Of a DNA stretch of 64,000 bases, positions 50,039-58,357 are shown in pieces. Numbering within the stretch: position 1 is the stretch's first letter; each line of letters starts with the position of its first letter. The notes beneath the pieces were generated by a model. The model was not told where the DNA came from and searched no databases. It was given only the letters and a program-made list of their open reading frames with translations. The stretch is taken from contig JBOEGY010000001.1 in assembly GCA_050633665.1 (NCBI GenBank), positions 806,001-870,000 on the forward strand, written 5' to 3'. Made by a program: the position numbers and the translations under genes. This DNA comes from JAUIAI01 sp050633665 (lineage in GTDB: Bacteria; Pseudomonadota; Gammaproteobacteria; Burkholderiales; Burkholderiaceae_E).

Positions 50039-50980
50039 CTAGCGATCCGGCTCCAGCCGGTCCACGCTGACAAACCCCGCTTTGTTCAATACCTGCTCGC
50101 CATCCCAGCAGTAAGCCACCAGCTTGCCTCCTGGCTTGGCCACGCTATAGTCTACGCAGGCGATGTTAGTCGCGATGGGTTCCGGCTCGCCTTCCAGCCA
50201 ATAGTGTCCGATGAAGACCGGTGGAGCCTTGGCCGTATAGGTGACCAGGTGGTCGCCCTCGATCTGATCATCCGGAATATGGGTGCGGGCGCTTTCCGGG
50301 CCGATATAGGCTTTGCGGAAAGTGGTGGCGTTGTCGTCCCACCAGCGCACGCGGATGTTGTGGCGGATATTCTTGTCTTTGTCGGCAAACGACTGACCGG
50401 CAGGCAACTTGATTTCCTTGCCTTTGAGCAGTGTTTCGAGGGCGTCGAACTGCCAGGTACCGGGGCGGCTGGCAGCGCGTAATAAGGCGTCGCTCAGCAG
50501 GGCGCTGCCGTTCTGGAAGGTCGAGATGCGCTGGATCAGCTTGTCGTCCCAGCAGGCGTGCACCACGCGCAGAGAACCCAGGTCGAGCCAGAGTGGCAGT
50601 TGCTTGAACCATTCAATCACTTCTGCGCGCGCTTCGTCGTCTCGCTCATAAGCGCGCAGGAAGGCAGCATGCTGCTTGCTGTGCTTCTCGCTGTGCGCTC
50701 GCAGCCAGGTGTTTTCCGCCTCGGCCGGCGTGTGATAGGCGATTGCATTGAATTCATGGTTGCCCATCACGGCCAGCGCGGCGCCGGTATCAATCATGGG
50801 CCGCACGATGCCGATTACCTGGCGCTGGAACGGGCCGCGGTCAATGAAGTCTCCGAGAAAGATCGCGGTATGGGTTTCGTGACGATAAGTGCCGTTGCTG
50901 TTGAGGTACCCAAGCCGGTCGAGTAGTTTGGCAAGTGTTGTGGCGCATCCGTGGACGTCGCCAATCAGGTGGTAGGGCAT
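50039..50980 (-). CDS. Metallophosphoesterase, calcineurin-like
   Basis: 313-residue cytoplasmic phosphatase of the PPP-like superfamily. Metal-binding motifs are in order: GDVHGC (Asp8, His10), LGDFIDRGP near residue 43, MGNHEFN near 73, and later VHAC near 145 and GHYWLEG near 258. The substrate may be a phosphoprotein or a dinucleotide such as Ap4A; the central insertion differs from classic ApaH. The gene stands alone between tRNA-Ser and the divergent D-aminoacylase gene. Confidence 0.88.
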   Translation of the reverse strand: MPYHLIGDVHGCATTLAKLLDRLGYLNSNGTYRHETHTAIFLGDFIDRGPFQRQVIGIVRPMIDTGAALAVMGNHEFNAIAYHTPAEAENTWLRAHSEKHSKQHAAFLRAYERDDEARAEVIEWFKQLPLWLDLGSLRVVHACWDDKLIQRISTFQNGSALLSDALLRAASRPGTWQFDALETLLKGKEIKLPAGQSFADKDKNIRHNIRVRWWDDNATTFRKAYIGPESARTHIPDDQIEGDHLVTYTAKAPPVFIGHYWLEGEPEPIATNIACVDYSVAKPGGKLVAYCWDGEQVLNKAGFVSVDRLEPDR

Positions 50981-51103
50981 CGGAGCGTTTCGTGAAGCCG
51001 TTATGGTTATGCCATTTTAGACGAGCGGGGTTGGCGAGCGGTCCGGCGCAAGATGCCCGGGATGCAGTAAGCTGATCCCTACGCTTGACTCCAGGAAGGC
51101 AAC

Positions 51104-52594
51104 ATGACCACCGCTGATTTCGTTTTTCGCAATGCTCAGTTGATCGATGGCACAGGTGCTCCAGCCCGGCTGGCGGATGTTGCTGTCACTGGAGATCGCA
51201 TCACCGCGATCGGCAGCGCACTGAACATCAGTGCGACCGAACAGGTCGATGCTTCCGGTTTGGTTCTCGCACCGGGTTTTATCGATGCTCATACCCATGA
51301 CGACCGTATCGTTCTGGCTGACCCGGCTATGGCTTGTAAGGTCAGTCAGGGGGTCACCACGGTTGTGACGGGCAATTGCGGTATCTCGATTGCGCCCGTC
51401 AGTATTAGCCAACGGCCGCCCGCGCCGCTTGATCTGATCGGCGAGGAGCCGGCGGCTTTTTTTGATTCGTTTGCAGACTACTTCAATGCGCTGACGGCAA
51501 CCCCGCCAGCGGTCAATGTGGTGGCGCAGGTCGGCCACAGTTCGCTGCGGGTGATGGCGATGTCAGATCTTGACCGTCCGGCGACACCCGCCGAAATTGA
51601 CCTGATGCAATCGAGTCTGCGCCAGGCGCTCGCTGACGGCGCGGCAGGGCTGTCCACAGGGCTTGCTTATCGTCCGGCCCAGGCGGCCCCGACCGATGAG
51701 ATTGAGGCGCTGGCTGCAGTAGTTGCCGAGTTTGACGGTTTTCATTCCACCCATATGCGCGATGAGGGCGAAGGAGTGATGGCATCGCTTGCCGAGACTT
51801 TTCAGATTGGTCGAACAGCGCGTCTTCCGGTGATTATCTCGCATCACAAGTGCGCCGGTATTCCCAACCACGGCCAGTCGCGTCATACGCTCAAAGCGAT
51901 AGAGCGGGCGCGCGAAAATCAACCAGTTGCTTTGGATTGCTATCCATATGTGGCCAGCTCCACAGTGCTTGATCCGGTACGGGTTGCAGAAGCTTCCCGT
52001 ACCGTAATCGCCTGGTCAACAACGCTACCCGAGCACGCCGGCGAAGACATTGCCGATATTGCCGACGCGCTTTCTCTGAGCATCGCTCAGACGATCAGCG
52101 CATTACAGCCGGCCGGGGCGATCTATTTCAATATGGACGAAGACGATGTGCGCCGAATTCTCAGCTTTCCGGCAACCATGATTGGTTCTGACGGTCTGCC
52201 TCATGATGAATTCCCGCATCCGCGGTTATGGGGGACGTTTCCCCGAGTGCTGGGGCATTATTCGCGCGATGTTGGGCTGTTCCCACTAGAAGAAGCCGTG
52301 AGGAAGATGACGTCGCTGACAGCGGCGGCGTTCGGTATCCAGGATCGTGGCGTGATCGTCGAGGACGCCTATGCCGACCTAGTCTTGTTCGATGCGCATA
52401 CCATTATTGATTCCGCTACCTTTGAGAACCCGGCCCGGCCTGCGGCCGGGATCAAACAGGTGTTTGTGAACGGGTCGCGCGTCTGGGAACTCGGTAACCC
52501 GACTGAGGCCCGCCCGGGTCGTGGCTTACGACGGCAATTTCTGGCGCCGTTGCGTTACGATGCCGGCGATACAAACTCTCAAGAGCTGAGCTGA
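51104..52594 (+). CDS. N-acyl-D-amino-acid deacylase (D-aminoacylase family)
   Basis: Zinc amidohydrolase of 496 residues, paralogue of the gene at 14228 but closer to classic D-aminoacylases. It shows FIDAHTHDD (metal ligands near residue 65), VVTGNCGISIAP with the metal-binding Cys near 90, FHSTHMRDEGEG near 215, ISHHKCAG near 248, and IGSDGLPHDEFPHPR with the catalytic Asp near 365. It would release D-amino acids from N-acyl forms. The ribosome site AGGAAGG precedes ATG 51104. A small kinase gene follows after three bases. Confidence 0.9.
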   Translation: MTTADFVFRNAQLIDGTGAPARLADVAVTGDRITAIGSALNISATEQVDASGLVLAPGFIDAHTHDDRIVLADPAMACKVSQGVTTVVTGNCGISIAPVSISQRPPAPLDLIGEEPAAFFDSFADYFNALTATPPAVNVVAQVGHSSLRVMAMSDLDRPATPAEIDLMQSSLRQALADGAAGLSTGLAYRPAQAAPTDEIEALAAVVAEFDGFHSTHMRDEGEGVMASLAETFQIGRTARLPVIISHHKCAGIPNHGQSRHTLKAIERARENQPVALDCYPYVASSTVLDPVRVAEASRTVIAWSTTLPEHAGEDIADIADALSLSIAQTISALQPAGAIYFNMDEDDVRRILSFPATMIGSDGLPHDEFPHPRLWGTFPRVLGHYSRDVGLFPLEEAVRKMTSLTAAAFGIQDRGVIVEDAYADLVLFDAHTIIDSATFENPARPAAGIKQVFVNGSRVWELGNPTEARPGRGLRRQFLAPLRYDAGDTNSQELS

Positions 52595-52597
52595 CTG

Positions 52598-53104
52598 ATG
52601 ACAGTAATTCTGGTGTGCGGGCCAACCGGCGTCGGCAAGACAACTTATTCGATTGCGTTGGCACAAGAGCTGGGGGCAGTGCGTTTTTCGATAGACCCGT
52701 GGATGCAGACGCTCTATGCCAAGGACATGACCGAACTCGACTATGCCTGGATGATCGAGAGGGTCGACCGATGCTATCAACAGATCTGGGAGGTCAGCGA
52801 GCAAATTGTCAAGCTGGGTGGCGCGGTAGTTCTGGATCTGGGGTTCACGACCAAGGCTCAGCGTGCGGCGTTTGTCGCGCTGGCCTCGGGCGCGGGGGCG
52901 AGTGCCCGGATTCATTATCTGAGTGCGTCTGCCGAACAGCGCAAGACATGGGTTCAAAAGAGAAATACTGAGCAAGACCCGCTTGTGTATGCCTTTGAGG
53001 TGACTGACTTCATGTTTGATTTCATGGAATCGAGGTTTGAGGTTCCGGACCCGGAAGAACTAGAAGGTGGCAAGCACATTCGGCGCGACAATCCCGTCGA
53101 TTAA
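52598..53104 (+). CDS. Small P-loop NTPase/kinase, AAA_33 (zeta-toxin-like fold)
   Basis: 168-residue P-loop protein. The Walker A motif GPTGVGKTT lies at residues 8-16 and a Walker-B-like VVLDLGF near 78. A lid region with RKTWVQKRN near 120 resembles AAA_33 ATP-dependent kinases, which include homologues of zeta toxins and of small-molecule kinases. The target is unknown. There is no antitoxin-like partner; the upstream gene is the D-aminoacylase, three bases away, so a kinase acting on a small metabolite in the same pathway is as plausible. Confidence 0.78.
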   Translation: MTVILVCGPTGVGKTTYSIALAQELGAVRFSIDPWMQTLYAKDMTELDYAWMIERVDRCYQQIWEVSEQIVKLGGAVVLDLGFTTKAQRAAFVALASGAGASARIHYLSASAEQRKTWVQKRNTEQDPLVYAFEVTDFMFDFMESRFEVPDPEELEGGKHIRRDNPVD

Positions 53105-53262
53105 AATCAGGTATGGCAGCGTTGAAGGCGCTTGCTGCGGCTAGCGCGTAGTGGCTCAGTCGTTTTCGGCTCAGCTGGGGCCATGTGCCATGATGACGAC
53201 GGTTAATCCAGGCATCAGATCAATTACTAACTAAAGAGCCAACCAGGGCAGGAGACATCACC

Positions 53263-53706
53263 ATGGCAATCAAGAACGTATTTGAGGACACCAAAGCGCT
53301 AAAGGTAAATATTCAGAACCTTTCAGTCGATGACCTGGTCAGCGAAATGAAATCTGATCCGGATCTTCTGCTGATTGATTTGCGTGAAATTCAAGAGGTT
53401 GTAGACCTGGGAACCATTCCCGGCGCCCAGAATGTGGCGCGTGGCATGTTGGAGTTCTGGGCTGACCCGGCTAGTCCTTATTACCGTGATTACTTTGGGG
53501 AAGATAAACGTATCGTCACTTTTTGTGCTGGTGGCGGTCGCTCGGTCTATGCCACACTGGCGCTCAAAGATATGGGCTACAAAAACGTCGCGCATCTTGA
53601 AGCCGGCTTCAACGGCTGGAAGAAAGCGGGCGGCGAGGTCCAAGATGTTTCCGCCACCAGTAAATGGGTACGGCGGGACAAAGGGGTACGGCGGGACAAA
53701 GGTTGA
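53263..53706 (+). CDS. Rhodanese-like domain protein with duplicated C-terminal tail
   Basis: 147-residue protein with a single rhodanese domain: LLIDLREIQEVVDLGTIPGAQNVARG near residue 30 and the active-site Cys in FCAGGGRS near residue 87, followed by DMGYKNVAHLEAGFNGWKKAGG. The active loop CAGGGRS suits a sulfurtransferase acting on thiosulfate or a persulfide. The last 12 residues are VRRDKG twice, encoded by an exact 18-bp tandem repeat (53667-53702), which looks like a recent addition to the tail. GGAG precedes ATG 53263. Confidence 0.9.
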   Translation: MAIKNVFEDTKALKVNIQNLSVDDLVSEMKSDPDLLLIDLREIQEVVDLGTIPGAQNVARGMLEFWADPASPYYRDYFGEDKRIVTFCAGGGRSVYATLALKDMGYKNVAHLEAGFNGWKKAGGEVQDVSATSKWVRRDKGVRRDKG

Positions 53707-53978
53707 GTTTCTCGCGCTGCGCAGGCGGGCTGCTTGTCGCGGCCGCGCTGCAGGCTGTCTCTGCGTGTACAACTGATTACCAGGCGCCCGACCTCCACCA
53801 CCTTGCCGGCCCGGCCGAGATTCGCGAGCAGTGCCGCCGGCACGCGGATGCCGCCGCGGGTTCATCGCGCGAGAGTCTTCGGCGCGGCATTGAACTGGCC
53901 GCGGGCAACCCTTATCAGTACCCGGATCAACAGTATTTTGTTCAGTGCCTGAAAGCCAACAGCGACCAGACCGATTGA
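53664..53978 (+). CDS. Small putative lipoprotein
   Basis: Up to 104 residues. The segment LVAAALQAVSAC followed by TTDYQAP is a lipoprotein signal with lipobox VSAC, so the mature protein is about 70 residues, tethered to a membrane. The mature part (REQCRRHADAAAGSS, then YPDQQYFVQCLKAN) has two cysteines and no family I recognise. The start is uncertain: ATG 53664 overlaps the end of the rhodanese gene and reads the repeats as GTAGQR twice; TTG 53703 would begin just before the signal peptide but has its AAGG immediately adjacent. Codes on into a TRAP-operon leader. Confidence 0.6.
   Translation: MGTAGQRGTAGQRLSFSRCAGGLLVAAALQAVSACTTDYQAPDLHHLAGPAEIREQCRRHADAAAGSSRESLRRGIELAAGNPYQYPDQQYFVQCLKANSDQTD
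53667..53702 (+). repeat. 18-bp perfect tandem duplication
   Basis: GGTACGGCGGGACAAAGG occurs twice in direct succession (53667-53684, 53685-53702). It spans the 3' end of the rhodanese gene and the 5' end of the lipoprotein frame. Because 18 is a multiple of three, both reading frames are kept. Confidence 0.85.
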
Positions 53979-54080
53979 GGATCTCGCTGTCTTATCGGGG
54001 CTGCGTCACAATTTAGTGCAAATATGCTTTAAGCTCCCCCAGGTGGTGCATCTCACGGCGGTGCCATCTGCATTCCAGTA

Positions 54081-54096
54081 TGGCCTGCCTCTTGCT
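54081..54096 (+). promoter_or_regulatory. Sigma-54 (-24/-12) promoter of the TRAP operon
   Basis: TGGCCTGCCTCTTGCT matches the sigma-54 pattern TGGCAC-N5-TTGCW with exact spacing; the GG and GC pairs are both present. Transcription would start near 54107, just before the AAGGAG ribosome site. C4-dicarboxylate and TRAP systems are often sigma-54 dependent, which fits; no enhancer-binding regulator is encoded nearby. Confidence 0.55.
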
Positions 54097-54118
54097 AACA
54101 GAACAGCAAGGAGTAAGC

Positions 54119-54694
54119 ATGAACGAACAGGGAGGGGTAAGCGATACCCCGAAGGTTTCAGCGCGGGCGACGCCATCTGCGGTATTTCTGAAAGCAGACC
54201 AGGTGAGTGTTGCACTGGGCGGATTTATCGACAAGGTCTGCGCCGTCTTGCTGGCTTTGCTGATTCTGGACGTTTGGCTGGGCGTGTTTGCCCGCTATGT
54301 CTGGCCGCTGCCGATCACGTTTATGGAAGAGGCGGCCCGTTATCTGATGATCTGGGTGGCATTGCTGGCAGTCTCGTCTGGCATTGTTCGGCGTGAGCAC
54401 ATCGGCGTCCAGATTTTTTTCGGGTCACTACCCCGTCCCCTGCAACGGGTGTTGCTCGGTCTGCTCGATCTGATCGGGATCGCGTTTTTTGTCTTCTTGT
54501 GTTTCTACGGGGTCGGGCTGGTCGAGCGCGGCGCCAAAACTTTCACGATGATTTACGGTGCCAGCAAGGCCATTCCGTTTGCAGCGGTGCCGGTTGCCGC
54601 AGCGCTGGCGGCGATTCAACTGGCGCTGGTCGCGTTGCGTGATCAGGCAGCGCTGTCGGGGCAACAAGACGAAGCCGCGGCGATATTTCCATGA
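54119..54694 (+). CDS. TRAP transporter small permease (DctQ family)
   Basis: 191-residue membrane protein with four hydrophobic segments, after an N-terminal soluble tail of about 40 residues. The FMEEAARYLMIWVALLAVSSGIVRREHIGVQIF stretch in the middle is the DctQ signature. It partners the large permease encoded next, overlapping it by four bases (ATGA). ATG 54119 has AAGGAG five bases upstream. Sits first in a sigma-54-like driven operon. Confidence 0.92.
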   Translation: MNEQGGVSDTPKVSARATPSAVFLKADQVSVALGGFIDKVCAVLLALLILDVWLGVFARYVWPLPITFMEEAARYLMIWVALLAVSSGIVRREHIGVQIFFGSLPRPLQRVLLGLLDLIGIAFFVFLCFYGVGLVERGAKTFTMIYGASKAIPFAAVPVAAALAAIQLALVALRDQAALSGQQDEAAAIFP

Positions 54695-55980
54695 TTGCCG
54701 TTGCCTCAACGTTCTTTGTGCTGTTGTTGCTGGGCATGCCGATCGGCTACGTGCTGGGCATTGCCGGCATCGTCGGCATGTGGACGATTGATCCGGGGGG
54801 CCGTTTCTTGCCCATGGCGGCTGAACGTTTTTTTGCCGGCCTGGATCTCTTTACGTTCCTGGCCATGCCGTTCTTTATTTTCGCCGGTGAGATCATGAAT
54901 CGCTCCGGGATTACTGACCGCTTGATTGGCCTGGCCGACGCGCTGGTGGGGTATCTGCGTGGCGGCATGGCCCATTCCAATATGGTGGCTTCGGTGATGT
55001 TTGCCGGCTTGAGTGGCGCTGCGACGGCGGATGCTGCAGCGTTTGGCAATACGATGGTTCCGGCAATGGTCAAGAGCGGGTATACCCGGCCATTTGCCTG
55101 CGCGGTCACGGCGGCCGGGTCGATCATCGGCCCGACGATTCCGCCTTCCAATCTGATGGTGATCTACGGTTCGTTGATGGGCGTCTCGATTGCCGGGTTG
55201 TTTGCAGCCGGGATTGTGCCGGGCCTGCTGATCTGCGGCATTTGCATGGCGGTGATTGCCTTGCTGGGCAGGCGGCTGAATCTGCCCAAAGGCGGCAGCC
55301 GGCCGAGTTTCAGTCTGGTCGGACGCGCGCTGCGCCAGGGTTTTAGCGCTCTGATGATGCCGATCATTATTCTGGGTGGGATTCTGGGCGGCGTGTTTAC
55401 CCCGACTGAGGCGGCCTCGGTCGCGGTTTTGTATGCATTGATTGTTGGCGGCCTGATCTACCGGGCGCTCAGTTGGCGCGATTTGCTGGAAATGCTGATC
55501 CGCACTTCGCGCATTACCGGTATTGTTTTTCTCATCATTGCATCGGCTTCGATTCTTGGCTGGTGGATGACGTTCAATCAGATTCCGCAGGCAATTGCCG
55601 CCAGTTTTCTGGCGATCTCTGATCGCCCGTCGGTGATTGTCGGCTTGATCCTGTTGATGCTGCTGACGATCGGTATGTTCATGGATATCAATGCAATGTT
55701 GATCATCCTGGCGCCCATGCTGGTGCCGTTGACCAATTCAATTGGCATGGACCCGGTCCATGCCGGCGTCATGATTATTCTGGCGCTGAACATTTCGCTG
55801 ATGACGCCGCCAGTGGGTGCTTGTTTGTTCGTGCTTGCCTCTGTAACCGGCGAGAAGATAGAACGCATCGCGCGCTCCTTGTGGCCGTTCCTGATTGCCG
55901 AATTACTGGTGTTGATCGTGGTCGCTTTCTGGCCCGATCTGACGTTGTTTGTTCCTCGCTTGTTGGGGCTCGCTCAATAG
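54691..55980 (+). CDS. TRAP transporter large permease (DctM family)
   Basis: 429-residue membrane protein with about 12 helices, the channel subunit driving Na+ or H+-coupled uptake of an organic acid or related anion. Typical segments are FAGEIMNRSGITDRLIGLADALVGYLRGGMAHSN, SGAATADAAAFG and GPTIPPSNLMVIYGSLMGVSIAGLF. Its start overlaps the DctQ-type gene by four bases and the binding protein gene follows 52 bases later. Confidence 0.94.
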   Translation: MIAVASTFFVLLLLGMPIGYVLGIAGIVGMWTIDPGGRFLPMAAERFFAGLDLFTFLAMPFFIFAGEIMNRSGITDRLIGLADALVGYLRGGMAHSNMVASVMFAGLSGAATADAAAFGNTMVPAMVKSGYTRPFACAVTAAGSIIGPTIPPSNLMVIYGSLMGVSIAGLFAAGIVPGLLICGICMAVIALLGRRLNLPKGGSRPSFSLVGRALRQGFSALMMPIIILGGILGGVFTPTEAASVAVLYALIVGGLIYRALSWRDLLEMLIRTSRITGIVFLIIASASILGWWMTFNQIPQAIAASFLAISDRPSVIVGLILLMLLTIGMFMDINAMLIILAPMLVPLTNSIGMDPVHAGVMIILALNISLMTPPVGACLFVLASVTGEKIERIARSLWPFLIAELLVLIVVAFWPDLTLFVPRLLGLAQ

Positions 55981-56032
55981 CGTGTTCCCGGCTTGCGGCC
56001 TTTATCGAAATCCCATTATGGAAGGAGTTGAC

Positions 56033-57073
56033 ATGAATTCATTGAAACGTATGGCGCTGGCAGTCGGTACGGTCGTCGCGGTGGCATCGATGGCGACGCC
56101 GGCGTTGGCGCAGAAAACGATGCGAATCGCTCATTTGAACCCGGACAGCCCGTTCGAGAGTCACTCCGGTGCCATGACGGCCGTCTTCAAGAATCTGGTG
56201 GAAACCGCGTCAAATGGCGCGATCAAAGTGCAGATTTTTCCGAACGGGCAGCTTGGTAAAGACAATGAGGTGATTCAGCAGGTGCGCGACGGTATTGTCG
56301 AAAGCACGATTTCTTCCGCTGGTGGACTGGCGTCTCATTACCCACTGGTGGGCGTCTTTGATCTGCCGTTTGCGTTTCCGAACATTGCGGTAGCCGACAA
56401 GGTAATCGACAAAGACAGCGACTTTGGCATGAAATTCGCGTCAGACCTGGAAAGCAAGGCCGGACTAAAAGTACTGGGTATGCTGGACAGTGGTGGCTTT
56501 TTCGCGATGACCAACTCCAAGAAACCGATCATGACCGCTAAGGACATGACTGGCCTGAAAATTCGTACGATGACGCTGCCAACTCATGAAGCTATCATCA
56601 GCTCGCTGGGTGGCCAGCCCACACCGTTACCCTGGGCCGAGGTTTATACCGCGTTGCAGACCGGGGTGGCTGATGGTCAGATGAATCCGGTACCAATTAT
56701 TGCGTTTGCCAAGTTTGACGAAGTGCAGAAGTATCTGTCGGTCACCAACCATGTGATCACTCCGTATCTGTGGATGATTAACCCGGCGTTCTACAACGGG
56801 CTGACCGATGAGGAGCGCAAGATTGTTGATGACGCGGCATCGGTTGCGGTGGGGGCCGGGCGAGGTATATCGCGAATTATTGAAGCCTCCAGTGAGAAAG
56901 GTTTGCCCAAGCTGGCCAAGAAAATGAAGATCAACGCCGTCCCGCCTGCTGAGCTGGACAAGTTCGCCAAGTCAGCGCAGCCGGCGGTCAAGAAAATCAT
57001 CAGCGAAAAACTCGGCGCCGAAGGAGATGCAATGCTCAGCGCCATGCTGGCCAACATTGAGAAGGTAAAATAA
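56033..57073 (+). CDS. TRAP transporter solute-binding protein (DctP family)
   Basis: 346-residue periplasmic binding protein. The signal peptide (LAVGTVVAVASMATPALAQ) is cut near residue 25. The family Arg that clamps the ligand carboxylate lies in MTGLKIRTMTLPTHE, and TPLPWAEVYTALQTGVADGQMNP is the DctP signature. The ligand is therefore a carboxylate, and the neighbouring genes suggest an amino-acid derivative. ATG 56033 has AAGGAG six bases upstream; the longer frame has no ribosome site. Confidence 0.94.
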   Translation: MNSLKRMALAVGTVVAVASMATPALAQKTMRIAHLNPDSPFESHSGAMTAVFKNLVETASNGAIKVQIFPNGQLGKDNEVIQQVRDGIVESTISSAGGLASHYPLVGVFDLPFAFPNIAVADKVIDKDSDFGMKFASDLESKAGLKVLGMLDSGGFFAMTNSKKPIMTAKDMTGLKIRTMTLPTHEAIISSLGGQPTPLPWAEVYTALQTGVADGQMNPVPIIAFAKFDEVQKYLSVTNHVITPYLWMINPAFYNGLTDEERKIVDDAASVAVGAGRGISRIIEASSEKGLPKLAKKMKINAVPPAELDKFAKSAQPAVKKIISEKLGAEGDAMLSAMLANIEKVK

Positions 57074-57103
57074 GGGAGTGCGGCAACCGCGGGAGCGCGA
57101 AGG

Positions 57104-58357
57104 ATGAGCAGTAATCAGCAATCTGATTGGTTAAACCAGAGCCTGGCGGATCTGACCGGGGTGAGGTTTAGCGGCAATGCTTCAGCGCTTTCGTCCCCGG
57201 GCTCTTATGGTGATGTCCGGGGGGTGGCGCTGAGTGCCATTGGGTTTGACCAGGCTTTCGACGAAATCTCTCAATGGCCGGGCTACGCCGCAACGCCTTT
57301 AACGCGATTGCCGGGGTTGGCGAGCCGTCTGGGTATTGGCTCGTTGCTGTACAAAGACGAACGCCTGCGGTTTGATCTCAAGAGTTTCAAGGCGCTTGGT
57401 GGGGCGTATGCGGTGAGTCGGGTGTTACGCGCCAGGCTTGCTGCTGCGACGCCTCCTGTCGCGGCGAGTCTGGCGGATTTGTTCAGCGGCAAGTATTCAG
57501 AGCAAACCCGGTCATTGACCGTCACCTGCGCAACCGACGGCAATCACGGGCGTTCAGTCGCCTGGGGCGCGCAACGCCTGGGCTGCGCTTGCGTGATTTT
57601 CGTGCACGAAACGGTTAGCGAAGCACGTGCCAGCGCAATTGCCCAATACGGCGCTACCGTCGAACGAGTGCCTGGCAATTATGATGATGCGGTCAGGCAT
57701 GCGGCCCGTATGGCCGCGGAAAACCACTGGACAGTTGTTTCAGATACCTCTTACGAAGGCTACCGCGATATTCCCGTGGATGTGATGCATGGCTACGGGG
57801 TGATGGCAGCCGAGATAGTCAATGAATTGAAAACGCCGCCTACCCATGTGTTTCTGCAAGCGGGCGTGGGCGCGATGGCCGCGTCAATTACCGCGGCATT
57901 CTGGCTTGCCTGGGGCGTGGCCCGTCCCAGGGTGATTGTTGTGGAACCGCAAAATGCTGCCTGCCTTCTTGAGAGCGCCGATGCCGGTAAACCAGTGGTG
58001 GTACCGGGCGAACTCGAGACGATCATGGCCGGACTGGCTTGCGGAGAAGTCTCCGAACTTGCTTGGCCGATACTGCAAGCCGGTGCGAACGGATTTATGA
58101 CAATCAGTGACGATCATGCGCGCCTGGCGATGCGTTTGTTTGCTGATCCGGCCGGGAAAGACCCGGCTGTTGTCTCGGGTGAAACCGGTGCTTGTGGACT
58201 TGGCGCCTTGTTGGCGGCCAGCGCCGACCCGGCCTTGTTCGAATCACTGGGGTTATCGAAACAGTCCCGAGTCCTGTTGATTGGCAGCGAGGGGGATACC
58301 GATGAGGCAATCTATCAGTCTATTGTCGGCCAATCAGCGTCGCAGGTCCTGCGGTGA
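57104..58357 (+). CDS. dpaL: Diaminopropionate ammonia-lyase
   Basis: Fold-type II PLP enzyme of 417 residues that cleaves D- or L-2,3-diaminopropionate to pyruvate and two ammonia. The PLP lysine is Lys96 in FDLKSFKALGGAYA, the phosphate-binding loop follows in ATDGNHGRSVAWGA, and the SDTSYEGYRDIPVDVMHGYGVMAAE segment is typical of this subfamily. The family also degrades D-serine to some extent. It is third-to-last in the operon from the TRAP genes and shares a GTGA with the next gene, so uptake and degradation are linked. Confidence 0.93.
   Translation: MSSNQQSDWLNQSLADLTGVRFSGNASALSSPGSYGDVRGVALSAIGFDQAFDEISQWPGYAATPLTRLPGLASRLGIGSLLYKDERLRFDLKSFKALGGAYAVSRVLRARLAAATPPVAASLADLFSGKYSEQTRSLTVTCATDGNHGRSVAWGAQRLGCACVIFVHETVSEARASAIAQYGATVERVPGNYDDAVRHAARMAAENHWTVVSDTSYEGYRDIPVDVMHGYGVMAAEIVNELKTPPTHVFLQAGVGAMAASITAAFWLAWGVARPRVIVVEPQNAACLLESADAGKPVVVPGELETIMAGLACGEVSELAWPILQAGANGFMTISDDHARLAMRLFADPAGKDPAVVSGETGACGLGALLAASADPALFESLGLSKQSRVLLIGSEGDTDEAIYQSIVGQSASQVLR

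Noticed and set aside
53323..53865. 180-codon minus-strand frame with VPPYPF repeats
   Set aside because: Antisense of the rhodanese gene and of the 18-bp duplication; no independent support.
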